A stretch of DNA of 38,557 bases from an uncultured Oscillospiraceae bacterium (GCA_944385665.1 CALWYB010000022.1:1-38557); one strand, 5' to 3'. Positions 1 through 8,742 are shown, counted from the stretch's first letter. The notes: generated by a model not told the origin, from the sequence alone. Made by a program: numbers and translations.

Positions 1-231
<231 letters not shown>

Positions 232-244
232 GGAGGCGCGGACA

Positions 245-427
245 ATGGCTAATCTGAACATTAAGCTGGTCAAGAGCCTGAACGGCCGCATCGCCAAGCA
301 CAAGGCGACTGCCGAGGCTCTGGGCCTGTACAAGATCGGCGACACCACCGTGCAGCCCGACAACGCTGCCACCCGTGGCAAGATCGCCCACATCGGCTAC
401 CTGCTCCAGGTGACCGAGGAAAACTAA
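245..427 (+). CDS. rpmD: 50S ribosomal protein L30
   Basis: A 60-residue protein, the normal length for bacterial L30. It begins MANLNIKLVKSLNGR and contains the family's short beta-alpha-beta-alpha-beta fold, with the basic IAKHKATAEALGL segment in the middle. AAGGAGGCG at 231-239 is a good ribosome binding site for the ATG at 245. The position between rpsE and rplO is the canonical spc operon order. Identification rests on sequence pattern and context together. Confidence 0.97.
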   Translation: MANLNIKLVKSLNGRIAKHKATAEALGLYKIGDTTVQPDNAATRGKIAHIGYLLQVTEEN

Positions 428-445
428 CGTAGGAGGCGCGAGACA

Positions 446-886
446 ATGAATCTGCATGAACTCTCCCCCGCCGCCGGCTCCAACACCAAGGCCTACCGCA
501 AGGGCCGCGGCCATGGTTCCGGCAACGGTAAGACTGCCGGCCGTGGTCACAAGGGCCAGTGGGCCCGTTCCGGCGGCGGTGTCCGCGTGGGTTTTGAGGG
601 CGGCCAGATGCCTCTGGCCCGCCGCCTGCCCAAGCGCGGCTTCCACAACATCTTTGCCAAGCCCCTGGAGTCCGTGAACGTCTCCGCTCTGGAGAAGTTT
701 GAGGACGGCGCTGTGGTCAACGCCCAGGCTCTGCTGGAGAAGGGCATCCTCTCCAAGTGTGAGTACGGTGTGAAGATCCTGGGCAACGGCACCATCACCA
801 AGAAGCTGACTGTCCAGGCGTCCGCTTTCTCCGCCTCTGCCAAGGAGAAGATCGTGGCGGCCGGCGGAAAGTATGAGGTGATCTAA
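446..886 (+). CDS. rplO: 50S ribosomal protein L15
   Basis: A 146-residue protein with the L15 N-terminal tail rich in Gly, Arg and Lys (residues about 15-45, including [19 protein letters not shown]), which threads into 23S rRNA, followed by the globular domain ([12 protein letters not shown] onward). TAGGAGGCG precedes the ATG at 446. Its stop codon TAA (884-886) is immediately followed by the secY ATG at 887, so the two are very likely translationally coupled. Confidence 0.97.
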   Translation: MNLHELSPAAGSNTKAYRKGRGHGSGNGKTAGRGHKGQWARSGGGVRVGFEGGQMPLARRLPKRGFHNIFAKPLESVNVSALEKFEDGAVVNAQALLEKGILSKCEYGVKILGNGTITKKLTVQASAFSASAKEKIVAAGGKYEVI

Positions 887-2251
887 ATGATCAAGACCGT
901 TCGGGACGCCTGGAAGATCCCCGAGCTGCGCAACAAGATCCTCTTTACCATCTTCGCGCTGCTCATCTTCCGACTGGGCGCTGCCATTCCGGTCCCTTAT
1001 ATCAACGCCGATCAGCTGGAGACTTACCTCTCCGCGCAGAGCGGTACCATTCTGGGGCTGATGAATGCCATGAGCGGCTCCGCCTTCTCCATGGCTACCC
1101 TGTTCGCCCTGAGCGTGCAGCCCTATATCAACAGCTCCATTATCATCCAGCTGCTCACCGTGGCCATCCCCGCTCTGGAGCGGCTGGCCAAGGAGGGCGG
1201 CGAGGAGGGCCGGAAGAAGATCGCTTCCATCACCCGCTACACCACCGTGGCCATCGGTCTGCTGCAGGGCTTTGGCTACTACAGCCTGATCAACAGCTAC
1301 GGCCTGGTGGAGACCGACGGTCTGCCCGCCATTTGGGTCGGCCTGGTTATCGTGTTGTCCTTCACCGCCGGCTCTGCCTTCCTGATGTGGCTTGGTGAGC
1401 AGATCACCGAGTTCGGCATCGGAAACGGCATTTCCATTCTGCTGTTTGCCGGTATCGTCTCCCGCTTCCCCCGGATGGTGCGGGACGTGGTCACCGGCCT
1501 GGGTTACTACAATAACCCCCTCACCGACGAGATGAAGGCCAGCATGACCGACACCGAGATCGCTGCCTATCAGAACTCCGCCCTGGCTCCCTGGATGGTC
1601 CCTGTGATCATCATCGGTATGCTGGCTCTGGTGGTGTTCATCGTGTTCATCTCCAACGCCGAGCGCCGCCTGCCTGTGCAGTATGCCAAGCGGGTGGTGG
1701 GCCGGAAGATGTACGGCGGTCAGTCCACCCACATCCCCATCAAGGTGAACATGAGCGGCGTTATGCCCATCATCTTCGCCCAGTCCATCGCCTCCCTGCC
1801 TGCCACCATCGGCGCCTTTGCCGGCTGGACCACCACCAGCGGCGGCTTTGGCGGAGGTCTGATGAACCTGTTTGATACCACCAAGCCCTTCTACAGCATT
1901 CTGTATTTCCTGCTGATTGTGGGCTTCAGCTACTTCTATGCCACCATGCAGTTCAACCCCATTGAGGTGGCCAACAACCTGAAGAAGAACGGCGGCTTTA
2001 TCCCCGGCTTCCGTCCCGGCAAGCCCACCGCCGACTTCATCATGAAGGTTCTCAACAAGATCACCATGTTCGGTGCCCTGTACCTGTCCGTCGTGGCTAT
2101 CGCCCCCATTATCACCGGCAACCTGGTCAGCTATCACTCGCTGGCCATCGGCGGCACCTCCGTCATCATCGTGGTAGGCGTCGCTCTGGAGACCGTCAAG
2201 CAGATGGAGGCCCAGATGCTCATGCGGCACTACAAGGGTTTCCTGGAGTAA
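887..2251 (+). CDS. secY: Sec translocon channel subunit SecY
   Basis: A 454-residue polytopic membrane protein, the normal length for SecY, with ten predicted membrane segments. It starts MIKTVRDAWKIPELRNKILFT, the typical amphipathic N-terminus. The plug and second membrane segment region (MSGSAFSMATLFALSVQPYINSS) and the cytoplasmic loop before TM9, which contains NLKKNGGFIPGFRPGKPT, are both clearly recognisable. It forms the protein-conducting channel with SecE and SecG; a secG gene lies nearby at 7816-8049. The start codon directly abuts the rplO stop, and the gene is followed by adk as in Bacillus and Clostridia. Confidence 0.98.
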   Translation: MIKTVRDAWKIPELRNKILFTIFALLIFRLGAAIPVPYINADQLETYLSAQSGTILGLMNAMSGSAFSMATLFALSVQPYINSSIIIQLLTVAIPALERLAKEGGEEGRKKIASITRYTTVAIGLLQGFGYYSLINSYGLVETDGLPAIWVGLVIVLSFTAGSAFLMWLGEQITEFGIGNGISILLFAGIVSRFPRMVRDVVTGLGYYNNPLTDEMKASMTDTEIAAYQNSALAPWMVPVIIIGMLALVVFIVFISNAERRLPVQYAKRVVGRKMYGGQSTHIPIKVNMSGVMPIIFAQSIASLPATIGAFAGWTTTSGGFGGGLMNLFDTTKPFYSILYFLLIVGFSYFYATMQFNPIEVANNLKKNGGFIPGFRPGKPTADFIMKVLNKITMFGALYLSVVAIAPIITGNLVSYHSLAIGGTSVIIVVGVALETVKQMEAQMLMRHYKGFLE

Positions 2252-2266
2252 GAGGGAGTGTGTGAT

Positions 2267-2905
2267 ATGGGAATGAAGCTGATCCTGCTGGGCGCCCCCG
2301 GCGCCGGCAAAGGAACTCAGGCTGAGGTACTCAGCGCCAAGCTGAACATCCCCACCATCTCCACCGGCAACATCCTCCGGGCTGCCATCAAGGACGGAAC
2401 CCCTACGGGCCTGCAGGCCAAGTCCTACATGGACAAGGGCCAGCTGGTGCCCGACGAGGTGATCATCGCCATCGTGGCGGAGCGTCTGGCCCAGGAGGAC
2501 TGCGCCAACGGCTTTATCCTGGACGGGATGCCCCGCACCCTGCCCCAGGCCGAGGCCCTGGACAAGGCCGGCGTGAAGCTGGACTGTGTGCTGTCCATCG
2601 AGATCTCCGACGAGGAGATCGAGCAGCGGATGTCCGGCCGGCGGGTGTGCGCCCAGTGCGGCGCCTCCTACCACATTACAGCCCGTCCCACCAAGGTGGA
2701 GGGCGTGTGCGATGCCTGCGGCGGCCCTGTGGTGCTGCGGGACGACGACAAGCCCGAGACGGTGCGTCAGCGTCTGGCGGTCTACCATGAGCAGACCGAG
2801 CCCCTGAAGGGCTACTACCAGAGCAAGGGCCTGCTGCGTTCCGTGGACAACCAGCCCACCATCGAAGGGACCAGCAAGGTCATCCTGGAGGCGCTGGGGC
2901 TTTGA
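2267..2905 (+). CDS. adk: Adenylate kinase, zinc-LID type
   Basis: Converts ATP and AMP to two ADP. The P-loop GAPGAGKGT spans residues 9-17. The LID domain has four cysteines at 128, 131, 148 and 151 (CxxC pairs), the structural zinc site typical of Gram-positive adenylate kinases. The usual DGFPR motif reads DGMPR here. The frame is open to a GTG at 2258, but GGGAG at 2254-2258 is best spaced for ATG 2267, giving 212 residues. The stop codon overlaps the region upstream of map. ATG 2273 is a possible alternative start. Confidence 0.96.
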   Translation: MGMKLILLGAPGAGKGTQAEVLSAKLNIPTISTGNILRAAIKDGTPTGLQAKSYMDKGQLVPDEVIIAIVAERLAQEDCANGFILDGMPRTLPQAEALDKAGVKLDCVLSIEISDEEIEQRMSGRRVCAQCGASYHITARPTKVEGVCDACGGPVVLRDDDKPETVRQRLAVYHEQTEPLKGYYQSKGLLRSVDNQPTIEGTSKVILEALGL

Positions 2906-2916
2906 GAAGCATTGAA

Positions 2917-3681
2917 ATGATTTCCATGAAATCTCCCCGTGAGATTGAGGCCATGCGCAAGGCCGGGCGGCTCACCGCCCAGGCCCGTGCCCTGGCCGGC
3001 TCCATGGTTCGTCCGGGTGTCACCACCCACGAGATCGATACCGCGGTGCGCCGCTTTATCGAGAGCCATGGCGCCAAGCCTTCCTTCCTGGGTTATGGAG
3101 GATTCCCCGGTTCCGCCTGCATCTCCGTCAATGATGTGGTGATCCACGGCATCCCCGGCCCCCTGAAGCTGAAGGAGGGCGACATCGTCAGCGTGGACGT
3201 GGGAGCCTATATTGACGGCTTCCACGGGGACTGCGCCGCCACCTACCCCTGTGGGGAGGTGAGCCCCGAGGCCATGAAGCTCATCCAGGTGACTCAGCAG
3301 AGTTTCTGGGAGGGCATCAAGATGGCCAAGAAGGGTATGAGAGTTTCCGACATCGGTCACGCGGTTCAGACCTATGTGGAGGGCTTCGGCTTCTCTGTGG
3401 TGCGGGACTTTGTGGGCCACGGTGTGGGCGCCAAGCTCCACGAGGCTCCCGAGGTGCGCAACTACGGTCCCGCCGGCCACGGTCCCCGGCTGCTGCCGGG
3501 CATGACCCTGGCGGTGGAGCCCATGGTCTGTGCTGGGGATTGGCAGGTGCAGGTGCTGTCCGACAAGTGGACCACGGTCACACGGGACGGTTCCCTGGCC
3601 GCCCACTATGAGAACACCATCCTCATTACAGACGGAGAGCCGGAGATCCTTACCGTTACGGAAGACGGAGCCTATGTGTAA
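2917..3681 (+). CDS. map: Methionine aminopeptidase type I
   Basis: Removes the initiator methionine from nascent proteins. The five metal ligands of the family are present: D94 (VSVDVG), D105 (HGDCA), H168 (GHGVG), E201 (AVEPM) and E232 (HYENT), in a 254-residue protein of normal length without an N-terminal zinc-finger extension. The frame is also open at TTG 2902, overlapping the adk stop. ATG 2917 gives the usual N-terminus MISMKSPREIE and is preferred. The gene sits between adk and infA, as in other Firmicutes. Confidence 0.96.
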   Translation: MISMKSPREIEAMRKAGRLTAQARALAGSMVRPGVTTHEIDTAVRRFIESHGAKPSFLGYGGFPGSACISVNDVVIHGIPGPLKLKEGDIVSVDVGAYIDGFHGDCAATYPCGEVSPEAMKLIQVTQQSFWEGIKMAKKGMRVSDIGHAVQTYVEGFGFSVVRDFVGHGVGAKLHEAPEVRNYGPAGHGPRLLPGMTLAVEPMVCAGDWQVQVLSDKWTTVTRDGSLAAHYENTILITDGEPEILTVTEDGAYV

Positions 3682-3961
3682 CTGCAAAGGCCAAATCGTC
3701 CAGGCAACGGCCGGGCGGGAGAGAGGCGAGCTGTTCTTTGTCATCGGACAGGAGGGCGCGCTGCTTCTGCTGGCCAACGGGAAAGGCCGCACCTTGGCCG
3801 CACCCAAACGGAAAAAGCCCCGCCATGTGGCGCGGCTGGACCAGGGGGACTTCCGTCACCCTGCTGTGGAAAAACTGCAACAAGGACAAACGGTATCGGA
3901 CCGAGAACTGAGAAGGGCGCTGGCCGCCTTCAAGGAGGGAAACACGCTTGGCGAAAGATGA
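3674..3961 (+). CDS. KOW-domain RNA-binding protein, L14e-like
   Basis: A 95-residue basic protein starting at ATG 3674, inside the last codons of map (8-base overlap), and ending 14 bases inside infA. The N-terminus ([20 protein letters not shown]) fits a KOW/SH3-like beta barrel, followed by a lysine- and arginine-rich stretch ([19 protein letters not shown]). Small KOW proteins at this exact site between map and infA are commonly found in Clostridia and annotated as L14E/L6E/L27E-like. The overlap on both sides implies tight co-translation with initiation factor 1. Its function is not established; an RNA- or ribosome-linked role is inference. Confidence 0.8.
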   Translation: MCNCKGQIVQATAGRERGELFFVIGQEGALLLLANGKGRTLAAPKRKKPRHVARLDQGDFRHPAVEKLQQGQTVSDRELRRALAAFKEGNTLGER

Positions 3962-4166
3962 TATGATCGAGCTGGAGGGAATCGTCACCGAATCCCTGCC
4001 CAACACCACCTTCCATGTGGATATCGGCAATGGGCACATCATTCTGGCTCATATTTCCGGCAAGCTGCGCATGAACTTCATCCGCATTCTGCCCGGAGAC
4101 AAGGTGACCGTACAGATGTCACCCTACGACCTCACCCGAGGCCGTATTACCTGGCGTTCTAAGTAA
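3948..4166 (+). CDS. infA: Translation initiation factor IF-1
   Basis: A 72-residue protein, the exact family length, consisting of a single S1/OB fold ([20 protein letters not shown] through [19 protein letters not shown]). IF-1 binds the ribosomal A site during initiation. The start is TTG at 3948: AAGGAGGG at 3932-3939 lies eight bases upstream and the resulting N-terminus MAKDDMIE matches the family. A TTG start with a strong ribosome binding site, overlapping the upstream KOW gene, suggests output is tuned by coupling. Confidence 0.96.
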   Translation: MAKDDMIELEGIVTESLPNTTFHVDIGNGHIILAHISGKLRMNFIRILPGDKVTVQMSPYDLTRGRITWRSK

Positions 4167-4198
4167 CTATTAACGACCGAATTGTCGCGTCGGTTTGA

Positions 4199-4396
<198 letters not shown>

Positions 4397-4414
4397 TTGG
4401 AGGTGCTGTAATAA

Positions 4415-4783
4415 ATGGCTCGTATTGCCGGCATTGATCTGCCCAGAGAGAAGAGAGTCGAGATCGGCCTCACTTATATCTACGGCATTGGGCGCACCAG
4501 CGCCAACAAGATCCTGGCCGAGGCCGGGATTAACCCCGACACCCGCGTGAAGGACCTCACCGAGGAGGATGAGGCCAAGCTGCGTGAGATCATCAGCCAC
4601 GAGTACACCGTGGAGGGTGACCTGCGCCGCAACGTGGCTATGGACATCAAGCGGCTGACCGAGATCGGCTGCTACCGCGGTATCCGTCACCGCAAGGGCC
4701 TGCCTGTGCGCGGCCAGCGGTCCAAGACCAACGCCCGTACCCGCAAGGGTCCCAAGCGTACCGTGGCCAACAAGAAGAAGTAA
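4415..4783 (+). CDS. rpsM: 30S ribosomal protein S13
   Basis: A 122-residue protein of normal S13 length. It has the N-terminal [14 protein letters not shown], the helix-two-turn-helix [14 protein letters not shown], and the C-terminal tail [25 protein letters not shown] (split here for length), which reaches towards the P-site tRNA. GGAGGTG precedes the ATG. It starts the rpsM-rpsK-rpsD-rpoA-rplQ alpha-operon order. Confidence 0.97.
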   Translation: MARIAGIDLPREKRVEIGLTYIYGIGRTSANKILAEAGINPDTRVKDLTEEDEAKLREIISHEYTVEGDLRRNVAMDIKRLTEIGCYRGIRHRKGLPVRGQRSKTNARTRKGPKRTVANKKK

Positions 4784-4796
4784 GGAGGGATAACAC

Positions 4797-5198
4797 ATGG
4801 CTGCTAATACCAAGGGTAAGAAAGTGGTGCGTAAGCGCCGCGAGCGTAAAAACGTGGAGAAGGGCCAGGTGCATATCCGCTCTTCCTTCAATAACACCAT
4901 GGTGACCGTCACCGATCTGCAGGGCAATGCCCTGTCCTGGGCCTCCTCCGGCGGCCTGGGTTTCCGCGGTTCCCGTAAGTCCACCCCCTTTGCCGCTCAG
5001 ACCGCCGCCGAGACTGCCGCTAAGGCTGCCATGGAGTACGGCCTGAAGACCGTTGAGGTCTACGTGAAGGGCCCCGGCGCCGGCCGTGAGGCCGCCATTC
5101 GTGCCCTGCAGGCCGTGGGCCTGGAGGTCACCCTCATCAAGGACGTGACCCCCGTTCCCCACAACGGCTGCCGGCCCCCGAAGCGCCGCCGCGTCTGA
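4797..5198 (+). CDS. rpsK: 30S ribosomal protein S11
   Basis: A 133-residue protein with a basic N-terminus ([15 protein letters not shown]) and the conserved core [32 protein letters not shown] and the C-terminal [20 protein letters not shown]11 forms part of the platform near the E site. The 13-base gap from rpsM carries GGAGGG. Length and sequence are ordinary. Confidence 0.97.
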   Translation: MAANTKGKKVVRKRRERKNVEKGQVHIRSSFNNTMVTVTDLQGNALSWASSGGLGFRGSRKSTPFAAQTAAETAAKAAMEYGLKTVEVYVKGPGAGREAAIRALQAVGLEVTLIKDVTPVPHNGCRPPKRRRV

Positions 5199-5224
5199 TC
5201 TGGAATAAAGGAGGTTTTTGACAG

Positions 5225-5827
5225 ATGGCTAGAAACATGCAGCCCATCGCCAAGCGGTGCAAGGCTCTGAACCTGTCTCCCGCCGCCATGGGCTATGCCA
5301 AGAAGACGACCAACCGCAACCCCAAGGGTCAGATGCGCAGAAAGCAGTCTGAGTACGCCATGCAGCTGACCGAGAAGCAGAAGGTCAAGTTCGTGTACGG
5401 TATTATGGAGAAGCAGTTCCATATGTACTATGAGAAGGCCGCCCGTATGCCCGGCAAGACCGGTGAGAATCTGCTGACTCTCATCGAGCGCCGCCTGGAC
5501 AACGTGGTGTATCGCCTGGGCTTCGCCATGACCCGCCGTGAGGCCCGTCAGCTGGTGACCCACGGCCACTTCACCGTCAACGGCCAGCGGGTGGACATCC
5601 CCTCCTTCCTGGTGAAGGTGGGCGACGTCATCGAGGTCCGTGAGAAGAGCCGTTCTTCCGTGAAGTTCAAGCGCCTGCTGGGCGAGGACGCCATTCAGGT
5701 GAACGTGCCCAAGTGGCTGGACCACGCCAAGAACACCCTCCAGGGCAAAGTCGTTGCCATGCCCACCCGGGACGACATTGACTTCCCCGTGGAAGAGCAC
5801 CTCATCGTCGAGCTGTACTCTAAGTAA
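5225..5827 (+). CDS. rpsD: 30S ribosomal protein S4, zinc-free form
   Basis: A 200-residue assembly protein of the small subunit. The S4 RNA-binding domain is at about residues 92-155 ([20 protein letters not shown] through [12 protein letters not shown]). The N-terminal segment lacks the four-cysteine zinc motif of some S4 proteins, with only one cysteine (KRCKAL), so this is the zinc-independent paralogue type. It has a strong AAGGAGG site at 5209-5215 and precedes rpoA. The 128-base gap after it contains two hairpins (5840-5873 and around 5915-5932) that could be regulatory. Confidence 0.96.
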   Translation: MARNMQPIAKRCKALNLSPAAMGYAKKTTNRNPKGQMRRKQSEYAMQLTEKQKVKFVYGIMEKQFHMYYEKAARMPGKTGENLLTLIERRLDNVVYRLGFAMTRREARQLVTHGHFTVNGQRVDIPSFLVKVGDVIEVREKSRSSVKFKRLLGEDAIQVNVPKWLDHAKNTLQGKVVAMPTRDDIDFPVEEHLIVELYSK

Positions 5828-5838
5828 TTGCCTTTTTC

Positions 5839-5875
5839 CGCGGGCCTTCGGCTTGGCCGGAGGCCCTGCGGAGTT
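5839..5875 (+). other. Stem-loop between rpsD and rpoA
   Basis: A strong imperfect stem forms between CCGCGGGCCTTCGGC and GCCGGAGGCCCTGCGG. No T-run follows, so it is not a standard intrinsic terminator. A second perfect stem, GGCGGCGT/ACGCCGCC, lies just before the rpoA ribosome binding site (5913-5930). S4 is a translational repressor in other bacteria, so a leader role for rpoA or processing is possible, but this is inference from position only. Confidence 0.45.
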
Positions 5876-5955
5876 ACACTTAGACAACCCTCAGATATTG
5901 GTGAGCTGAATCAGGCGGCGTGAACGCCGCCCAGAAAAGGAGGGTATCATAGCAT

Positions 5956-6906
5956 ATGGTAGAAATCGAGAAGCCCCGCATTGATTGTGTGGAAAATCCC
6001 GGTGACGCTTCCTACGGCAAGTACGTGGTGGAGCCCCTGGAGCGCGGTTACGGCACCACGCTGGGCAACTCCCTGCGCCGGATCCTGCTGTCCTCTCTGC
6101 CTGGCACCGCGGTGACCTCCATCAAGATCGCCGGTGTCCAGCATGAGTTTTCCACCATCCCCGGCATCAAAGAGGACGTGACCGAGATCGTCCTGAATAT
6201 CAAAAGCATTATCGCCAAGCTCCACTGCGAGGAGAACAAGACGGTGCACATTGAGGCCAGCGGCGAGTGCGAGGTAACCGCCGGCGACATCAAGTGTGAT
6301 GCCGACGTGGAGATCCTCAACCCCGAGCTGCACATTGCCACTCTGGGCCCCGACGCCACCCTGAGCATGGAGCTGACTTTGTCCCACGGCCGCGGCTATG
6401 TCCCCGCCGACCGGAACAAGCCCGCCCAGACCATCATCGGCCTGATCCCTGTGGACTCCATCTACACCCCGGTGCGCAAGGTGAACTACACCGTAGAGAA
6501 CACCCGTGTAGGCGACGCCACCGACTACGACAAGCTGACCCTGGAGGTCTGGACCGACGGCACCATCGACGCCCGCGACGCGGTGAGCCTGGGCGCCCGC
6601 ATTCTGTGCGACCACTTCGCCCTGTTCACCGACCTCAGCGAGACCATGGGCAGCCGCTCCACCGTGGTGGAGAAGGCTGAGACCCAGCGGGACAAGGTCA
6701 TGGAGATGACCATCGACGACATGGACCTGTCCGTGCGTTCCTATAACTGCCTCAAGCGCGCCAACATCAACACGGTGGAGGATCTGATCTCCAAGACCGA
6801 GGAAGAGATGATGAAGGTGCGCAACCTAGGCCGCAAGAGCCTGGAGGAGGTCATCAACAAGCTGGCTATGATGGGCCTGTCCCTGGCCAGCGACGACAAC
6901 CAGTAA
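5956..6906 (+). CDS. rpoA: RNA polymerase alpha subunit
   Basis: A 316-residue protein with the N-terminal dimerisation and assembly domain (residues 1 to about 230, including [20 protein letters not shown]) and the C-terminal DNA-binding domain (about 250-316, with [20 protein letters not shown] and [12 protein letters not shown]) that contacts UP elements and activators. AAGGAGGG at 5936-5943 is the ribosome binding site. Length and motifs are ordinary for a Gram-positive alpha subunit. Confidence 0.98.
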   Translation: MVEIEKPRIDCVENPGDASYGKYVVEPLERGYGTTLGNSLRRILLSSLPGTAVTSIKIAGVQHEFSTIPGIKEDVTEIVLNIKSIIAKLHCEENKTVHIEASGECEVTAGDIKCDADVEILNPELHIATLGPDATLSMELTLSHGRGYVPADRNKPAQTIIGLIPVDSIYTPVRKVNYTVENTRVGDATDYDKLTLEVWTDGTIDARDAVSLGARILCDHFALFTDLSETMGSRSTVVEKAETQRDKVMEMTIDDMDLSVRSYNCLKRANINTVEDLISKTEEEMMKVRNLGRKSLEEVINKLAMMGLSLASDDNQ

Positions 6907-7076
6907 GAAGCGCGAGGATTTTTCTTCCGCTTCCTGGGGCCGCGAGGAAGGTATGTAACGTTCCGCTTCCTGCACGCATTGCGTCCCGCTTTTGCGGGGG
7001 CTCCCGATCCCAATTTGGGGTCCAATGAACGAATTTATGATGGATCTCGCCACGCGAGGTCGAAGGAGAGTTTCTT
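6907..7076. other. Hairpin-rich rpoA-rplQ spacer
   Basis: A 170-base non-coding gap, unusually long for this operon position. It contains short palindromes, including CCCGC/GCGGG (near 6987-7000) and GACCCCAA-like arms (GATCCCAA/TTGGGGTC, near 7006-7022), plus two related copies of TTCCGCTTCCTG about 40 bases apart (6926 and 6961). GAAGGAGAG at 7062-7070 serves rplQ. No T-run terminator is seen. It resembles the other palindrome arrays in the window in style, but I see no extended sequence match. Confidence 0.5.
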
Positions 7077-7421
7077 ATGTCTCAGAAGAACCGTAAGCTG
7101 GGCCGCACCAGCGATCAGCGTAAGGCTATGCTCCGTGCCATGGTGACCTACCTGCTGGAGAACGGCCAGATCAAGACCACCGTGACCCGCGCCAAGGAAG
7201 TGGCTCCCGTGGCCGAGAAGATGATCACCCTGGCCAAGAAGAACGACCTGGCTTCTTACCGTCAGGCTCTGGGCTTCATCACCAAGGAGGATGTGGCCAA
7301 GAAGGTGTTCCAGGAACTGGGCCCCAAGTATGCCGAGCGTAACGGCGGTTACACCCGCATCGTGCGCATTGGCCCCCGCCGCGGCGACGCCGCTGAGATG
7401 GCCATCATCCAGCTGGTGTAA
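7077..7421 (+). CDS. rplQ: 50S ribosomal protein L17
   Basis: A 114-residue protein. The family signature [20 protein letters not shown] is at the N-terminus, and the C-terminal part [20 protein letters not shown] is intact. It ends the alpha operon. The last 36 bases of the gene, its stop codon and its terminator are repeated perfectly 255 bp further on (see the direct repeat at 7386/7641). The open frame here is complete and functional in appearance. Confidence 0.97.
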   Translation: MSQKNRKLGRTSDQRKAMLRAMVTYLLENGQIKTTVTRAKEVAPVAEKMITLAKKNDLASYRQALGFITKEDVAKKVFQELGPKYAERNGGYTRIVRIGPRRGDAAEMAIIQLV

Positions 7422-7496
7422 TTGCCGGAGCGCCAACGATCATCGAACCTGTATACAGGAATAAAAAAATCCCGCCCGAGAGGGCGGGATTTTTTT
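7386..7496 (+). repeat. 111-bp direct repeat, copy 1 (rplQ end and terminator)
   Basis: This copy contains the last 12 codons of rplQ including the stop, the following 40-odd bases and the intrinsic terminator. It is identical base for base to 7641-7751. The flanking bases on both sides differ, so the repeat boundaries are sharp. The offset between copies is 255 bp. See the findings for possible origins. Confidence 0.95.
7463..7496 (+). terminator. rplQ intrinsic terminator, copy 1
   Basis: The stem ATCCCGCCC/GGGCGGGAT has a GAGA loop and runs into seven Ts; A residues on the other side make it usable in both directions. It follows rplQ by about 45 bases and ends the ribosomal operon. Confidence 0.93.
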
Positions 7497-7640
7497 GCGG
7501 CGGAGTCCGCGGCGGGAAGAAAAGGGGACCCCGGGAAAACCCAGCGAAGCGGTTTTGCCGGGGAGAGGAGGAGCGGCGGAATGAGCTAGCTTTGCCCGTT
7601 TCGGGCGAAGCGCGGGATATGGAGCCCGCGACGACGAGGT
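7497..7640. repeat. 144-bp palindrome-array insert between the rplQ 3' copies
   Basis: Non-coding. It contains three clear consecutive stem-loops: CCCCGGGAAAACC/GGTTTTGCCGGGG (7529-7563, one mismatch), GCTTTGCCCG/CGGGCGAAGC (7589-7611, loop TTT, one G-T pair) and GCGGG/CCCGC (7612-7629). There is no gene, transposase or T-run. It separates the two identical copies of the rplQ end and resembles in architecture the insert downstream of asnS (31033-31222). Confidence 0.7.
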
Positions 7641-7751
7641 GACGCCGCTGAGATGGCCATCATCCAGCTGGTGTAATTGCCGGAGCGCCAACGATCATCG
7701 AACCTGTATACAGGAATAAAAAAATCCCGCCCGAGAGGGCGGGATTTTTTT
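7641..7751 (+). repeat. 111-bp direct repeat, copy 2
   Basis: A perfect copy of 7386-7496: the last codons of rplQ without a gene in front, then a second terminator (7718-7751). The short reading frames across it are not genes. Confidence 0.95.
7718..7751 (+). terminator. Second copy of the rplQ terminator
   Basis: Identical hairpin and seven-T tract to 7463-7496, carried by the second repeat copy. It would stop any read-through from the ribosomal operon or transcripts arising in the insert. Confidence 0.88.
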
Positions 7752-7771
7752 ATCTCTGGGAGTAGAGAAAG

Positions 7772-7805
7772 AAAAACACCCGATGCACTTGCATCGGGTG
7801 TTTTG
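7772..7805 (-). terminator. secG terminator
   Basis: The stem AACACCCGATGC/GCATCGGGTGTT with an ACTT loop is followed on the minus strand by TTTTTCTTTC. It lies 11 bases beyond the secG stop. The A/T flanks make it partly bidirectional. Confidence 0.9.
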
Positions 7806-7815
7806 GTGTTCTTAC

Positions 7816-8049
7816 TCAGATCAGGGACAGGGCCAGGGTGAGCAGCACGAAGACGATGGCAACCCACTTGGTCAGCTTGGCCAGCTTGGAGTCCCAGGTC
7901 TTGGCCTTGTTCTTGGACAGGAAGGTGTCCACACCGCCGGCGATGGCGCCGGACAGGCCGGCACTCTTACCGGACTGAAGCATGACCACCGCAATCAGAA
8001 CCAAAGCGCACAGCACCTGAATGATGGTAAGAGCGAGCTTCACAGTCAT
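7816..8049 (-). CDS. secG: Preprotein translocase subunit SecG
   Basis: A 77-residue protein with two membrane helices (about residues 4-24 and 55-75) separated by the conserved loop VMLQSGKSAGLSGAIAGG. SecG stimulates the SecYEG channel by assisting SecA cycling; secY is at 887-2251. The frame is open to a TTG at 8067, but AAAGGAA at 8056-8063 (minus strand) is correctly spaced for ATG 8049. It is a single-gene unit with its own promoter and terminator. Confidence 0.95.
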   Translation of the reverse strand: MTVKLALTIIQVLCALVLIAVVMLQSGKSAGLSGAIAGGVDTFLSKNKAKTWDSKLAKLTKWVAIVFVLLTLALSLI

Positions 8050-8121
8050 AGTAATCGTTCCTTTCAAGCCCCGGAGGGCGGAAAATCAAACTTGCGGCGG
8101 TCGTTGCCGGACGCAGAGTTT

Positions 8122-8150
8122 ATAATACCACACCATGGGAGAAATTGCAA
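8122..8150 (-). promoter_or_regulatory. secG promoter
   Basis: On the minus strand, TTGCAA (8145-8150) and TATTAT (8122-8127) are separated by 17 bases, a good sigma-A spacing, and lie about 75 bases upstream of the secG start. Confidence 0.65.
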
Positions 8151-8244
8151 GGGTTTTGGGAAAAAACATTCCAATCCGCCCTGAATTCCCGGGAAACACA
8201 ACCTTTTGCGCCGGAAAGAAACGACGAATACCAGATGGGGCGAA

Positions 8245-8622
8245 TTACAGCTGAGCGACGGTCTCGATCTCCACCAGGGCGTCCTTGGGCAGGCGGCCCA
8301 CCTGGACGGCGGAACGGGCGGGGTAGGGCTCCTGGAAGAACTGGGCGTAGACCTCGTTCATGGCGGCAAAGTCGTTCATATCCTGAAGAAAGACGGTGGT
8401 CTTTACCACGGCGCCCATGTTGGTGCCGGCGGCATTGAGAATGGCCTTGATGTTGTTGAGGGACTGACGGGTCTGCTCCTGGATGCCTCCCTCCACAAGG
8501 GCGCCGGTCTCGGGATCAATGGGAATCTGACCGGAGGTGAACAGCAGCTGGCCGATCTGGATGGCCTGGGAGTAGGGACCGATGGCGGCGGGAGCCTTGT
8601 CGGTGTGAATGACCTGCTTCAT
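8245..8622 (-). CDS. ridA: RidA family enamine/imine deaminase
   Basis: A 125-residue Rid/YjgF protein. RidA hydrolyses reactive 2-aminoacrylate and other enamines or imines released by PLP enzymes. Conserved residues include GPYSQA (15-20), the substrate-binding arginine R103 in [12 protein letters not shown], and E120 near the C-terminus. AAAAGGAG at 8629-8636 precedes the ATG. It is transcribed as a short unit from the promoter at 8675-8704. An iron-sulfur serine dehydratase (26981-28531) elsewhere in the window is not PLP-dependent, so no direct link is implied. Confidence 0.94.
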   Translation of the reverse strand: MKQVIHTDKAPAAIGPYSQAIQIGQLLFTSGQIPIDPETGALVEGGIQEQTRQSLNNIKAILNAAGTNMGAVVKTTVFLQDMNDFAAMNEVYAQFFQEPYPARSAVQVGRLPKDALVEIETVAQL

Positions 8623-8674
8623 AGAGGAAAACTCCTTTTCTCACGTAGAATTGCGGGCAGAATGGCCCAAAGGA

Positions 8675-8704
8675 ATTGTATCACGGGGGTGTGCTCCCCG
8701 TCAA
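8675..8704 (-). promoter_or_regulatory. ridA promoter
   Basis: On the minus strand, TTGACG (8699-8704) and TACAAT (8675-8680) have an 18-base spacer, about 50 bases upstream of the ridA ATG. Confidence 0.65.
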
Positions 8705-8710
8705 CGCGGA

Positions 8711-8737
8711 AAAAGGGCCGCCCGGAAGGGCGGCCCG
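8711..8737 (-). terminator. lepB terminator
   Basis: The stem GGGCCGCCC/GGGCGGCCC is followed on the minus strand by five Ts. It lies just past the lepB stop codon and next to the ridA -35 element. Confidence 0.88.
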
Positions 8738-8742
8738 AAGGG

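Noticed and set aside
7440-7691. Minus-strand frame sharing its first residues with the frame at 7035-7436
   Set aside because: The shared N-terminus is only the antisense of the duplicated rplQ end. No ribosome binding site and no conserved domain.
7386-7751. Attachment sites (attL/attR) of an integrated prophage or conjugative element
   Set aside because: Only 144 bp lie between the copies, with no integrase, and 111 bp is long for an att core. A scar of a lost element cannot be excluded, but a present element can.
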